DNA from: Amblyomma americanum
Taxonomy: Eukaryota; Arthropoda; Arachnida; Ixodida; Ixodidae
Assembly: GCF_052857255.1 (NCBI RefSeq)
Contig: NC_135507.1
Span: forward strand, 79,280,850-79,344,849
Length of the DNA: 64,000 bases
Direction of reading: 5' to 3'
Below are positions 1-13,107 of the stretch, one piece after another. The notes beneath the pieces were generated by a model. That model was not told where the DNA came from. It searched no databases and was given only the letters and a program-made list of their open reading frames with translations. A program made the position numbers and the translations under genes. Within the stretch, counting starts at the first letter, position 1. Every line of letters begins with the position of its first letter.

Positions 1-1493
1 ACTTTACGACGTCGTTCATTGCCTTCACCGAATATTTCATGACGGTGACACGAAAATGTCGCTAAATATAGACAGCAGCGTATGCAGCCGAAGGTGAAAT
101 GCGGCAGCCGGCGAGTTTGAACCGATTTGATTCTCGGTCGAAATGAGAATAAAGTCTTGGGACTGACGTCAACCGCGCGCTTTAAAGAGTTTCGCCTGCT
201 TTGACACAGTCTAGCTCCTGTGCACCCGCGCTCGATCCTCTAAACTACTCTGGTCCCAGTGTGACTGTGTGCTATGACAATCTGAGCGAAAAGGAGGATG
301 TCTGGGGGTTTTGATGTGCACCACGGCCATACATTTGAGAGACATGATAACGTACAGGCGCGGCATGCCATGCTGAATACCGGCTGCCAGCGTCAGAAAA
401 ATGCGACAGTAATGTTTGTTCAAGTCCATACTAAGCCGTCGGTTGGAGTATCGTTGGCCAATATCGAGTCGTTGGTAGATGCGATAACAGAAATACAAAC
501 AAATGTCTCCCCACGGCGCCTTTAATTGCTGCTGCTCAATCGCGGCTCTCCTGGCCTCAGCTGGCTCCGCTCCTGAAGGTGTCGCGGAAACCGAGCATAT
601 CTTTGTTTTACTATGAGACGAGGTTCTCAGTAAAACGATGACGAGAGCAGCACCTCAGCGCTAGCCAGTTTCGAAGTGCACTCAGCTGCTGCATCGATGT
701 GAAACCGGCTAGGCTTAGCGACGACTAGGGCAGCCAGGGGGTAGCGCGTAGTTCATTGCCCGGCGCGACCGCGGGCGGCGTCGTTCCCAAAAGCTCGCCT
801 CGCTCACTGATTGGCTCAACAGCTTGCGACCTTCACTCGGAAGGCTGGAAAATCGAGAAGCGAGCGACTGGCGCTGCGACTGAGCGATACTTTATGCCCA
901 CGCTTGCACTACTGGTGAACAACATTTAACGCACATATGCTTGGGTTATCGGCTGCGTTGCGGCGAGTCTTAGTTAAGATCGTCCGCGACGCCATCGTCA
1001 CCGTCCGTGACGCACAGGCTGAGAACTTCAATTCCAGTACGTGCTGAAACAGCTCGTATTTATCGTAACGATACGAACTCGAAAACACGGCTGCTTCGAT
1101 GCGCTAGTGGGCTCTTGCTTGTTAAACTACACGCGATCAGGATGCGGCAAGTGCTAGCCGCTGTTGCATATTAGCTAAAGTGAGACGCAAGTATCGACGT
1201 AGTTTCGTAACGCAGTTGATATCAAAGCAATCCGCTGGTACTGGTCACCGATTAAGCTCCTAAGTTTCATGATCTCCGGTGAGCATGCCAGTGTCACGAA
1301 AATTAATGCATCGCAGCTACTCTCCATCGTGCCAATTGCGTTCAACTTATCCACGATATTCGCCAGCTTGAGATACGGCGCTTTTCTTCGCTGTTTTTGT
1401 CGCAACTTAGTGATTTTATCTGGCATCAAACGAAGTTGCATTCTGTTAACACCGTCGTCTGCTAGGGCATCCGGGTCACTTCAGGGGATCACA
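1..1493. other. CpG-rich DNA, no gene recognised
   Basis: Roughly 180-1000 is rich in CG dinucleotides and contains an inverted CCAAT motif (GATTGGCT) near 809-816, so it could be a CpG island or promoter edge. Short open frames exist on both strands but none has recognisable motifs, splice borders or protein-like composition. I see no supported gene here. Confidence 0.3.
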
Positions 1494-1970
1494 CACTCTA
1501 AAGAAAAAGAGTGCGATTTTAGTCTTTTTGGGGGGTAAACTACTTGTCGCTGAGCTAACACCTTTAGGAGGGTAATGTTACGCTATTTGCTCCAGACGAA
1601 AGTTTTAGTCCATGACAAACAATATAAACGTTACACTCTCTCTAGCGTAAAGTTACGCTTTGAAAAACAGTGCAAGTTTACGCTGCCGAAGACTATAGTT
1701 GCACCTTTTCAGGAAGACTATGTTTTAGTCTACGACAGTGTAAACGTTACACTCTCTAGTGTAAAGTTACGTCTTCAAAGCCAGTGTAAGTTTATGCTGC
1801 CCAAGATTATAGTTACATCTTTTCAGGAAGACTATATTTTAGTCTAATGGGGTTAACTCCTACTCCCACAGCAGCGTAAATTTATGCCATCAATACCAGT
1901 GCAACGTTAGGCTGTCTAGGAGTATTGATACATTTTTGAGAACGAGTATGTTTTATTCCAGACAGCGTAA
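1494..1970. repeat. Tandem repeat, period about 114-120 bp
   Basis: The motif TTTTAGTC recurs near 1603, 1723 and 1837. It is preceded by CAGGAAGACTAT in the later copies and followed each time by related blocks containing GTAAACGTTACACTCTC-like and GTAAAGTTACG-like words. Two units are well preserved and a third (about 1861-1970) is diverged. One frame stays open across two units (1575-1847) and encodes a repeated stretch of about 40 residues, but this follows from a repeat length near a multiple of three and is not evidence of a gene. The left edge reads CACTCTAAAGAAAAAGAGTG, and similar edges appear near 20985 (reverse) and 50973. Confidence 0.65.
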
Positions 1971-3999
1971 CTTACTTCCACATGGGTTATATTTCTCTCC
2001 AGAATGCAATGGCTGGCCTTCTAATCATGCAGAGTAGTGGTGCAATGTGTACACAAGAAGCAGGCATGTATAATGTGTAGTAGTTGCGTATTTTGGTTTA
2101 GGCACAGTGCAATAACTGAACAAGATTTTTCACAACTGAAAAGAAAACATACCACATATGGGCTTTATTTTAAATAAGGTTACAGCCAAACAGCTCACAA
2201 GTCCATCTATTTCTTATCCTGGAAGACCAGACAGCAGGAGAGACCTGGGCAGCAGATAATACACACGCACTTAATACACTTAGACAACACATAAAGAGGC
2301 ATAGAAGGACAAGAGATTTTGTAGTACAGTAACTTAAATGTACTGAAGTTTTTCAGTTACAAAATTCATGAAACAATCTGTGCTCAAGTGTTTACATGAA
2401 AAGAAGAAAGAAATGAACCAGCGCAAAAAAAATTTAGTTCTCACAATTCCTTGTTTCCAGAAAAAGTACGGAAGATAGGTCCATGTGCCACAGCATTGTG
2501 CCAAATTAAGGTTCCATCACAAAATGGCATCAACCGCTACAAGTAGGTGAAAACCATTTCATGCTCTGAGACTATTAGATGTGCGAACCAAAACCTTAAC
2601 TAGGGTTATATAATGTAGCAATGGCACTGTCTCAAGAAGAGCATTTTCCGATGCCTCTATGTACCATAACCTCCTTGCAATAGCTACACAGAATTTAATT
2701 TAATCATTTAAGATGACAGCTAAATGGGAGCTTCTGCATTGCAAATATGATATGGTGCATGAGCATGTGTGCCATGAAAACACAAAAGTGATATGAGTTC
2801 CATCAGAGCATGCTACAGTCAGAAACAACTCAAGAACAAAGCAGCAGATGCCTCTCAAAAAAGGCCCTTCAACCAATGGCACTGACCGCTTCTGATGTCA
2901 TGGTTAGTCTGATTTAAGCCCTGGTTTATCCCACTTCATCTGCCACCCCATGGCGATGTCACACTAGCAGGTCTAAGGAGATTAACCACAACACTGTGAG
3001 AATCGATCGAAGCCATTGGTTGGAGGGCATTCTTTAACGAGCATTTGCCTCCTCGTTCTTGGGTTATATCCAACTAGAGGCTGCAAAAAAAAGGGGGTAG
3101 TGACGAGCCAGATCACGATAAATCAGCATCAAATGGCAATCAGCAAACTTCTTTTGGTGTGCTTGCCACACTAAAGAACATGTGCATATGGCTGGGCCGC
3201 CATCAGCAGTGAAATGACTGCACAAGAGGTTTTGCCCCGTCTTAGTGCCACCACATAGCTAGTTTACTTTGATGTTGCAGTGCTGTGTTACTCCAGTTTT
3301 GTACACCACATAAAAAATCAGCATTATGATGAATTTTTTGTAGTGCACTTTCTTGCTCAGTGAGCCCACACTTGGAACTCCACCTCAACAAGGTTTAAGG
3401 CCTTCAGTTGATAATGCCTGCACTGACCTACTGTTCAATGTTAGTACAAGGCACGTGGGCCTAAGCTATATGCAGCCGGGCGGGAGCTTTAGCAAATGTG
3501 ATAGGGTGGGTGCACTCAATGAGGGCAGGCTATACAAAGCTACTGCTCTCACTTTTTATTTTTTGTAACTTTGACTGCAATATTTGTTATCCTCTGGCAC
3601 TTGCAGTCAGTCGCACTTGCCACTGTCACAACCAAGGTACTATGTGTCTCCTTACAGTAATGACTTTAGAGTAACAGTGCGAAAGCTTTGGTTAACCAGA
3701 AACATAGGGCTTTTTGGGGAAAAAAATTTATGACTGGTATTATGACTGAGCAGAAATAAAATTCAAACGCAAATAACAACGTCAAGAGATAGAAGCACTG
3801 TGGGAACATTGGTCACAATCAGGAAAGCTAAGTGTGAAAGAAGTCACAGTTCGCCCAAAACATCATCCCTTGACTCTTTCAATGATTGGTCATTCCAAGC
3901 CAAACATTCCAGAGTTAATCTCAAACATATCCGATTTGTTCAAAAAATTAATGTAAAATTTTTCCATTGTGTGAAATCTAAGCCAGAAAAAAAAATTTA
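1971..3999. other. AT-rich DNA, no gene recognised
   Basis: About 2 kb with scattered short open frames (none above about 75 codons), no splice-bounded exon that I can defend and no repeat shared with the rest of the window. The last 200 bases may be a badly diverged extension of the inverted arm that starts at about 4000. Confidence 0.3.
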
Positions 4000-6240
4000 A
4001 TCATGAGGTGAGCGCTGTTTGAACAATTAGAAAACGTGTGAAACCGGCATCGCTCTATGATCGACCGAAAATCCAGATTTTTAGAAGATACATGACAAAT
4101 GTTTTAATGAGATTTGCAAAGATTCTGGCTTTAGATATGATTCAGATCTTGTATTTTTGAACGGTATATTTATTTTTTAAATTTAAATAAAATGTAAAAA
4201 TTCCACTATGACACTTTTAAAAATATCAACTCCTTTTTGCAAATTAAGAAAAAGCCATCTTGCTTCCTTAGATGTCTATTACCCATAAGAAATGTTACGG
4301 CTCATGCAACTGAATGAGTCGAAGTGAAATAAAATGCTGAATTCGCAGAAAAGCGCGTTTGGGACCATAGAAACTCGTTCATTTCACTCTGAGGTTGTCA
4401 AAATAAAAATACTACCAGCGATGGCAAGTTTAGTAGAACAATTTATTGCATTTCGTTTCTGAAGTTTTAATCAAGGTGATTTTTGTTTAAAGCGAGAATA
4501 AAATTTTTCAAGTAGAGCTCGTCTGCTGTGAGCTGCGTCGTCTCTTTGCGCCTCTTCAACACAAAGCACAGCACAGCCCTCAGAACATTGTGTACACGAA
4601 CTGATTGTTGTGGGAAAAGATTTTCTTTGTGCTGCCGGGGTGGCACTTGCACCAGTGAGATTGTTATTCCGTTTGTTCACGCCACACTAAGTCACTGTTG
4701 TCAGAGACATGAGACCTAACAGGCAACGCTGCGGGTGTAGTGTATTCACAAAACCATTTTACTCCACCACATATCATCTGTTCTTCTCAAAGCCTCGTTG
4801 AGTGTTTGAATGAAAACAAAGCGGTATAAAATGAACTGGCATCACTGAAAACCGCGATAAAAGCAGTGAGGCGCTTAGTGTTCAGTACTTCTGGATATAA
4901 TTTTCACTGAGTGAGGACTACTTTTTAGGCACAGATGGTGTATATGCGATTCGCCCTATGAGATGCATATCATATCAGCACATGTCATTTTTACTTCTCG
5001 AAATCTCGAGCCGCAGGACAAAAATGTGGCAAGAGGTAAAACGAAGGGCAGGAGGCAGTAACTCACGGTAATTGAGATTTATTGCACAAAATATGCATGG
5101 TGTCACTGTGCTTGTATGGTGAACTACATTTTGGGCACGGACTTGACATTTGCAAAAAGGCATGCTAGCTTTGGCAGCGTTGCTTGCTATGCAAGAAAAA
5201 GAGTATACAGAATTCAAGGAGGAGGCGACTGCATGCCGATGCCACGGTTGCAGTATGTTTGACCACTCGAGAGCAAGGCAGCTCCACTCGATCGGACCGT
5301 GCCAGCGCCAGCGTGTCTCGCGTTACCAGAAGCCATGGTGAGGACTTCGTACTGTCACGTGCGCTCCGGGGCACATGCTTTCCATGATCTTATTTGGACA
5401 TTAAAAGGACTGGTGCTACGATAGTGCCAGGTGGTCGTTCCTTCCTTGTGGCTCAAGCGAGACAGCACACTGAAAGCCATAGTTTTGCTGCTCTTGGCTG
5501 CCTTATGCCATAGCGGGTTCGTTTGAACTTCAAAAGCGAAAAAAAACTCGCATATTGTATACTACTTGCCGAATGTCATGCGATACCTGCTTTCGGTCCA
5601 GCCCTAAACATGCACTACAGTGAGTGAGGACTGAAGTGGCTAGTGGATATAAATGTGTCATTACAGGTGCTGTGTTACTCGATGAAGCGTTAAGAGATGA
5701 CGCAACTTGCCGCACGAGAGCTCGACTTTAAAAATCTTCTTCTCGCTTTGAACAAAAACCACCTCAAATAAAACTTCCGAAATGAAAGCCAATAAATTGT
5801 TCTACTAAACCCGCCATCGTCTGTATTTTGACTTCGACCACCTCAAGGTGAAATAAAAATAGTGTTTACTTATGTTCCGAAACACTTTTCTCCAACTTCA
5901 GTATTTTAATTCACTTCGACGCATTCAGTTTCATCAGCTGTAACAACTTTTATTAGTAATAGAAATCTAGGTAGGCAAGAAGGCCATTCTGAGGAAGTTG
6001 ATATTTTTTTAAATGTCAAAATAGTAAATTTTTAAATTTTATTCAAACTTAAAGCTACTTATACCGTACAAAAATACACAATCTGAACCATATCAATAAC
6101 CAGAATATGTGAAAATGTCATTACAAAATTTGTGCAGCATTTTCTAAAAATTTGGATTTTTTCATTATTATTGAGCAGTGTCTGGATTCACGCCTTTCAG
6201 AAATGTTCAAACTGACATCACCTCACAAACTTTTTTTTGC
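4000..6240. repeat. Inverted repeat (foldback): arms about 4000-4740 and 5535-6240
   Basis: The reverse complement of 4000-4740 aligns with 5535-6240. Shared landmarks include TTCTCGCTTT.AACAAAAA, AATAAATTGTTCTACTAAAC, GCATTCAGTTTCATCAGC-like and CTTTTCTCCAACTTCAG-like blocks, in the same order. The arms are diverged, with many substitutions and small gaps, and enclose about 800 bases of unrelated DNA. No transposase frame is visible. It could be a non-autonomous foldback element or a local inverted duplication. The right arm is also the left part of the 2-kb unit repeated at 7511. Confidence 0.7.
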
Positions 6241-7494
6241 AGAATTATTTTAGCTTAGATAACGCACGCTGGGGCCAGCTTGAATGAATTTTCATCAACA
6301 AACTAGAGATGGTAGAGCGCAATATGTGGGGAATTTGGAGTGCAGTGACGGATTCATAAATCTCACTCCTACCCAGTCATGCTAATTAGAATCTAATTAG
6401 TGTTCTTGGTACACTCTCTGGCTCTTTCTTAGTGCATTAATGTTTGTATGGCAGCCAGAACCAATTTAGGACTGAGGTAATTGAATTTTGATATTTCCTA
6501 ATGCTTGGTTCAAACTCGTGATCCAAATACTCGATTCAAGCTCCTGCCATACACACCCATAGACTGGATGCCACCATTCTCAAGTGAATAACTGTGTAGC
6601 AAAGCCTCTGCTATCCCTGCCAAAAATTAACTGTAGACACGCGCAGTTGCTAACCCGGCTGGCCATGGTAACACTTGTATTTTGTTGTTTGGTCATCGCT
6701 AGTTTACAAAAGCTTCACTTTTGGTGAGAGTGGTCTCATTGTGTTTAGAATTACATAGACTTGATACAGGTAAACTTCATTCCATTGTAAGTGTCCCTAT
6801 AATGCTTAAGTGAACATTTTCACAATCACAAAGGCATAAAAACCTGCAGAATCCAATATTCATAAACTGTGAATGACAAAACACAAACAGTTTTTAGTCT
6901 CTATGTGCAGAAATTAGTTCACACTGCTATGAGTTCATATCCTCCATCAGACCACAGTATTATGGGTGTACATTACAGTACCACAAAAATTACAGGGAAT
7001 AAGCAACTGGTACTGCTACTGTGAACTTTCCATCAGCTGTTACAAGCTGGTAATGCAAGACCATGCTCTAATGCTTATTCTGCTGACACAGCGACAACAG
7101 AAACAATAGTTTTTCAGTCACTCTGACCAAAGGGAAGCAGGAGTGCTGGGTTGTGTAGTCCAATGAGCATTTCACAGAGGCATCTTCTAGAATAAATGTG
7201 CAAGCACAAGTCTTCACATACAAACATCTCAACATTGCTCATTTCAAAAGCAAACAGTTGAATGTGTTAATGACATCTTACATGTTCAGAAATCTGTAAG
7301 AAAGTTCTAAATGATGCACTCACTGAAGAAATTCCAGCTTTCTCAGCTTTTAAAAGTGCAAAAAAGGGCAGGGCCTGGACCAGTGGTGGCAGTGGCACTG
7401 CTTGTAGGGCGGGCAGCAAAACCAACTGCTGGCAACCTGCATTAAATACGAGCATGATGATGTAGGTAATCCTCTGAAAAATGCATACCATCCA
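5508..7494. repeat. 2-kb direct repeat, unit 1
   Basis: Starts at CCATAGCGGGTTCGTTTGAA and ends after ATGCATACCATC; the following unit matches it at an offset of about 2003 bases. The first 750 bases differ from unit 2 at many positions, while about 6600-7130 is nearly identical to 8605-9130 (a handful of differences by eye). The unit contains no recognisable coding region; open frames are short and AT-driven. Confidence 0.9.
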
Positions 7495-7510
7495 CGAAAA
7501 GTGCTTTATA

Positions 7511-9493
7511 CCATAGCGGGTTCGTTTGAACTTCAAAAGCAAAAATAAACTCGCTTGTCGCATACCACTCGCTGAATGTCATGCGATACCTGGCTTCGCT
7601 CCAGCCGTAAACATGCACTACAGTGAGTGAGGGTAAACGAAAGTAGTTATGTGGCCATAAATGAGTCATGAGAGGTGCTGTGTTACTCGAAGCGTTAAAA
7701 GATGCACAACTTGGAGCACGAGAACTCGTTTTTAAAAATCTTTTTCTCGCTTTGAACAAAAACCACCTCAATTAAAACTTACGAAATGAAAGCCAATAAA
7801 TTGCTCTACGAAACCCGCCATCGTCTGTATTTTGACTTGGGCCACCTCAGAGTAAAATAAGAAAAGTTTTTACTTATGTTCCGAAACACTTTTCTGCAAC
7901 TTCAGTATTTTAATTCGCTTCTACGCATTCAGTTTCATCAGCTGTAACATTTTTTATTGGTAATAGAAATCTATGTAGGCAAGCACTTCATTCTGAGAGG
8001 AAGTTGGTATGTTTTTAAAATGTCGAAATAGTAAAATTTTTCATTTTATTTAAACTTAAAACTACTTATACCGTCCAAAAATACACGATCTGAATCATCA
8101 AAAAACCAGAATATGTGCAAATGTCATTAATACATTTGTGCAGTGTTTTCTAAGAATTTAGATTTATGATCATTATTAAGGAGTGGCTGGTTTCACACCT
8201 TACAGAAATGTGGAAAATGACATCACCTCACAAATTTTTGGGGGCAAAATTATTTAGCTTAGATAATGCACGCTGGGACCAGCTTGAATGAATTTTCATC
8301 AACAAACTGGAGATGGTTGAGCGCAATATGTGGGGCATTTGGAGTGGAGTGACGAATTCATAAATCTCACTTCTACCCAGTCATGCTAATTATAATCTAA
8401 TTAGTGTTCTTGGTACACTCTCTGGCTTTTCTTGGCACATTAATGTTTGTATGACAGCCAGAACCAATTTAGGACTGTGGTAATTGAATTTTAATATTTC
8501 CTAATGCTTGATTCAAACTCGTGATCCAAATACTCGATTCAAACTCCTGACATACACACCCAAAGACTGGATGCCACCATTCTCAAGTGAATAACAGTGT
8601 AGCAAAGCGTCTGCTATCCCTGCCAAAAATTAACTGTAGACACGCGCAGTTGCTAACCCGGCTGGCCATGGTAACACTTGTATTTTGTTGTTTGGTCATC
8701 GCTAGTTTACAAAAGCTTCACTTTTGGTGAGAGTGGTCTCATTGTGTTTAGAATTACATAGACTTGATACAGGTAAACTTCAGTTCATTGTAAGTGTCCC
8801 TATAATGCTTAAGTGAACATTTTCACAATCACAAAGGCATAAAAACCTGCAGAATCCAATATTCATAAACCGTGAATGACAAAACACAAACAGTTTTTAG
8901 TCTCTATGTGCAGAAATTAGTTCACATTGCTATGAGTTCATATCCTCCATCAGACCACAGTATTATGGGTGTACATTACAGTACCACAAAAATTACAGGG
9001 AATAAGTAACTGGTACTGCTACTGTGAACTTTCCATCAGCTGTTACAAGCTGATAATGCAAGACCATGCTCTAATGCTTATTCTGCTGACACAGCGACAA
9101 CAGAAACAATAGTTTTTCAGTCACTCTGACCAAAGGGAAGGACTGCTGGGCTGTGTAGTCCAATGAGCATTTCACAAAGGCACCTTCTACAATAAATCGG
9201 CAGCAGAAGTCTTCACATACAAACATCCAAACATTGCTTATTTCAAAAGCAAAGTGTTGAATGTGTTAATGACATCCAATAAGTTCAGAAATCTGTAAGA
9301 AAGTTCCAAATGATGCACTCACTGAAGAAATCCCAGCTTTCCCAGCTTTTCAAAGCACAAAAAAGGGCAGGGCCTGGACCAGTGGTGGCAGTGGCACTGC
9401 TTGTAGGGCAAGCAGCAAAACCAGCAGCTGGCGACCTGCATTAAATATGAAGACGATGATGTAGGTAATCCTCTGAAAAATGCATACCATCTT
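7511..9493. repeat. 2-kb direct repeat, unit 2
   Basis: Second copy of the preceding unit, again beginning CCATAGCGGGTTCGTTTGAA and ending at ATGCATACCATC, after which the sequence diverges (TTTTTATCACC). The junction between units is a short unmatched stretch around 7495-7510. Small insertions and deletions, such as loss of a few bases near 9140 relative to 7140, show the copies have separated independently. No gene is visible in it. Confidence 0.9.
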
Positions 9494-10453
9494 TTTATCA
9501 CCATAAATATGTAACAATTCAATGCAAACAGGCCTGCTCATATAAATTTACTGCACAGAAGTACTGTCTAGGATGCCACAGCATTTTATTTCACAGGCAG
9601 CACTGTAACAGTTAGAATGATATTATAGTGAACTAGAATATATTACAGTGGCTCGACCGGGAGGGTGCACCTACCTTTCAGGCAGCCCGTTACGCTCTGG
9701 AAAGCCACCAGAAGCGCTGCTGCTCTCTTTCATACTACAGCGCGGAAGCTGAGCCCACTAGGCATCACAGAGCACAGATAGGCAATAGTCTTTAATGAAT
9801 GCTTTCGCCTGTTGGAAATGCGTTCTAACAGTGTACTTCATATCCTGGGCCACATTAAAAGAGAGTAGAAGATAGAGCCTGGATGCCAAGAACACTGCGA
9901 GCAAGTTGATGCTGGGGTTGCAGCATTTAATGTCACAGCACGCTTGTATTTTTTTACGAAAAGCATAAGCCACGCTAGCGCCCAAAGTCGTGAAGATGCA
10001 TAGCTTAAATTTTGCAAGTGTTAAACACTGCTTAGTGCACTTATAATAAACCAGAATTCAGCCCTTCCTTTATTTCCCTGATTTTTTGAACGTACCACGT
10101 GTAGAGCACTGCATTTAAATTGAACTGCATGTGGAAAATTATGGTACAATCAGACATCTGAAGCGACTATTAAGCGAAAGCAGTTGGATTTACCCTCGAT
10201 GATTACTTAGAAGCTTTTACTCTAATGAATGTTTTTACTACATGCTGAGGCATCACACACAACAAATAATTGCCGCGGGGGGAGTGATGCTAGCACTGCT
10301 TTAGCAGCAAAAGGTGCTAAATTTACCTAATGCCCCACATTTGGAAAGACAGACTGTGCATCATCAGGCATAAATTTTAATATGCAGAGTGTTCAGAATT
10401 TAGTTTTAAAGAGTTCTAAAAATGTATATGCACTCAGTGCTGAGTGGTGTGTG
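9494..10453. other. No gene recognised
   Basis: Nearly 1 kb of ordinary AT-rich sequence between the tandem duplication and a SINE fragment. Open frames are under 80 codons and carry no motif. Confidence 0.3.
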
Positions 10454-10582
10454 CGTGTACTGTGTGATGTCCATGCACGTTAAAGAACCCGAGGTGGTCG
10501 AAAATTTCCAGAGCCTTCCTCTACGGTGTCCCTCATAGCCCGAGTCACTTTGGAACATCAAGCCCCATGAAGCATAAACCAT
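10454..10582 (+). mobile_element. SINE family A, 3' fragment
   Basis: Contains the family-A core in order: GTGTACTGTG, GCACGTTAAAGAACCC, AGGTGGTCGAAA, the CCTCATAGCC block, then a CATAAACCATAA end. The tRNA-related head is missing, so this is a 5'-truncated copy. Full copies of the family are at 13327, 28498, 41711 and 60597. Confidence 0.75.
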
Positions 10583-10830
10583 AAGGTTCCAATAAAAGAA
10601 AAATGTTTCCACTAGTAAAACTAACCGTACAAAACAAAGAACAAACTTTTAACTTCACAAAAAAACATGGCTGATTGCAAGTGTACATGATGCCAAATAA
10701 ACATGAGAGGCAGTACTCACGCTTTCTGAGTTCCAGGTTATGGCAACGAGTACGGTCTGGTCGGTGCTTAATCACTGCACTGTAAGGGTCATATATTTAT
10801 AACTTTAGATGCACATCTTATCGCTTCTGA

Positions 10831-13071
10831 CAGCTGGGTGATTCCATGAGATCAAACTGCCTAAATATTTCGTTTTTAATTTTCTCAATTATTTTACTTA
10901 TTATGCGCACATTATTCAGTAGGCCAACTGTGAATTTTGCGTTGAGAAAATGCTAATATTTGAGAGAAAAAAGTTATAAACGATATCAAGGTAGAGGCAG
11001 CATTTTCACGCAGAGCTCAATTTCGCTAATTTGCCATGACGTAATTATCTAGATATGAAAGCAAGATATGTAAAATATTTGTGCTAAATGTGCAGGTGAG
11101 AAGGAATATGTGGGCTTATTTCCGCTTTTTTGAGGAAGTTGTCGCTTGCTGGAAAAAATTTCGAAAACGACACGTCTGAAACGACGTTATTTTCAATTTT
11201 TTCTCCACAAATATATAACACGTATATTTCAAATTTGCACAATTAATAACCATTGAGGTGCTAAAAAGTACACCAGCTTTCATTGTTACATAAAATTGGG
11301 AAGTGCAAGAAGTATTGCCGTAAATCTGGCATTTTTGAATACAGTAGTGTTTTTCAAAAATCAAAGGAAAAAACACCCCATCTCTAATTTTTCTTAAAAC
11401 TCATGAAACAAGCCTATAGAAGGAAAAAAAGTGTATGAAAGAACGTGTTGCATTATTTTGTTTCCAGCAATGTTATCCAAGCTCAAAATTGTTGTTTTTT
11501 GAGCATCATCCAGAGCGCCTAAATGAGGGGGACGGAAGCAGCAAACGCTCTTCGCTGCTCTAAATTTTCCCCATATCCCAAGACATACCTTTTCCATCAA
11601 GAGAGAGCGTACCTAATACTTTTTGTGGATTGACACCGATCTGTAACATAAACAGAATTCAGTAGCACTGCTATCGCTGAGTGCAGGGAAACAAAAGTTC
11701 TAAATGTAATTTTCTGACTGCACAGTGCCCCTATAAGGTTGTCTTTCATTAAAAAAAGCCAACTAAACAGTAGAAATGAACGCGGAAGTAAACAGCATCA
11801 TTTCAAAGGCAATGTTTTTTTTTTAAAAACGTCCCAATATGTGCTTGCCAGAGGTGCTTTACAAATCCACATTCTGTACCATAGCTTTTACCATGGGCAT
11901 TTTGGAGGCTCTGTGATAAACAAAAGCTTAAAGAAAATTGTACATAAGTTGAACGAATGCCTACTGCAGCATAGCTATCACCAATCTAGGATATACCAGC
12001 ACAGCCAATCCAAATAAATTAACAGCGGCTAAAAAAGAAACCAAAATGTATTTTTAAATCAAACTCGAATTAGAAAAGAAAATTAGCCACAGTATGCCTG
12101 CAGTCAAACGACAAATTGAGGGCCCGGGGAAACACACAGCTTCATAGGTGCACTGTGCAGCAATAGAATTACATACAAAACTTTTCTTTAGATGCATTCC
12201 TATGGGCTGCACTTCAAGTTGTTACCTGCACCCGGCCATAACGGCACTACCGGATACTTCTTACATCACAGATCAGTGTCTGTCCTCAAAAAGTATTAGG
12301 TATGCTCTCTCTTGATGGAAAAGGTCTCAGTGTTGGGATCTGGAGAAAATTTAGAGCAGCGGAGGGCGTGTTTGCAGCTTCCGTCCCCTTATTTGGGCAC
12401 TCCTGCTGACGCTAAAAAAATTACATGTTTGAGCTAGGATAACATTGTTGGAAACAAAAAAATGCAACATGTTCTTTCATATTTTTTTTCACCTCCTTCT
12501 CCAGACTTGTTTCCAGAGTTTTAAGAAAAATTGGGGATGCAGTTTTTTGTTGAAAACATTCTTGAAAAACACTACTATGTTCAGAAATGCCAAATTTAGA
12601 GCAATATTTCTTGCACTTCCCTATAGTATATAACAATGAAAGCCGGTACACCGTTTTAGCACCTCAATGTTTATCTATTGTACAAATTTGAAGGAAACGT
12701 GCTTAATATTTGTGCCGAAAAAAATTCCTGAAAATAGTCTCGTTTTGAGACGTCTCGTTTTCGAAATATTTTCCAGCAAACAACTTCATCAAAAATGCGG
12801 AAATAAGCCTGAGATATTCCTTCTGACCTGTAAATTTTGCACGAGAAATATATCCACCATAGCTCTCACATCTAGATTCTTACGTCATAACAATATTGCG
12901 AAAATGAGCTGTGCTTGAAAACGCTGCCTCTGCCACGGCGTCGTTTATAATTTTTTTCTTCTGAAATATTAGCACTTTCACAAAACGAAATTCACTGTTG
13001 GCCTACTGAATCAAGAAAACTTAAAATATGAAATATTTAGGCAGATTGATCTTGCGTGGAATCACCCAGCT
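10831..13071. repeat. 2.2-kb foldback element, arms of about 900 bp
   Basis: The left end AGCTGGGTGATTCCA (from 10832) is matched in reverse complement by the right end at about 13057-13071, and homology continues inward through CTGCCTAAATATTT, TCAGTAGGCCAAC, GCAGCATTTTC, ACGTCGTTT-like and TTGATGGAAAAGG-like blocks. The arms run to about 11755 and from about 12150, leaving a spacer of about 400 bases. I find no transposase. The flanks read TCGCTTCTGA and TCGTCTTGA, which might be an eroded target duplication. Long terminal inverted repeats around a short noncoding core fit a foldback or giant MITE; the superfamily is unknown. Confidence 0.8.
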
Positions 13072-13107
13072 TCGTCTTGATAACTGCGGGTAAGACGGGA
13101 TGAAAAA

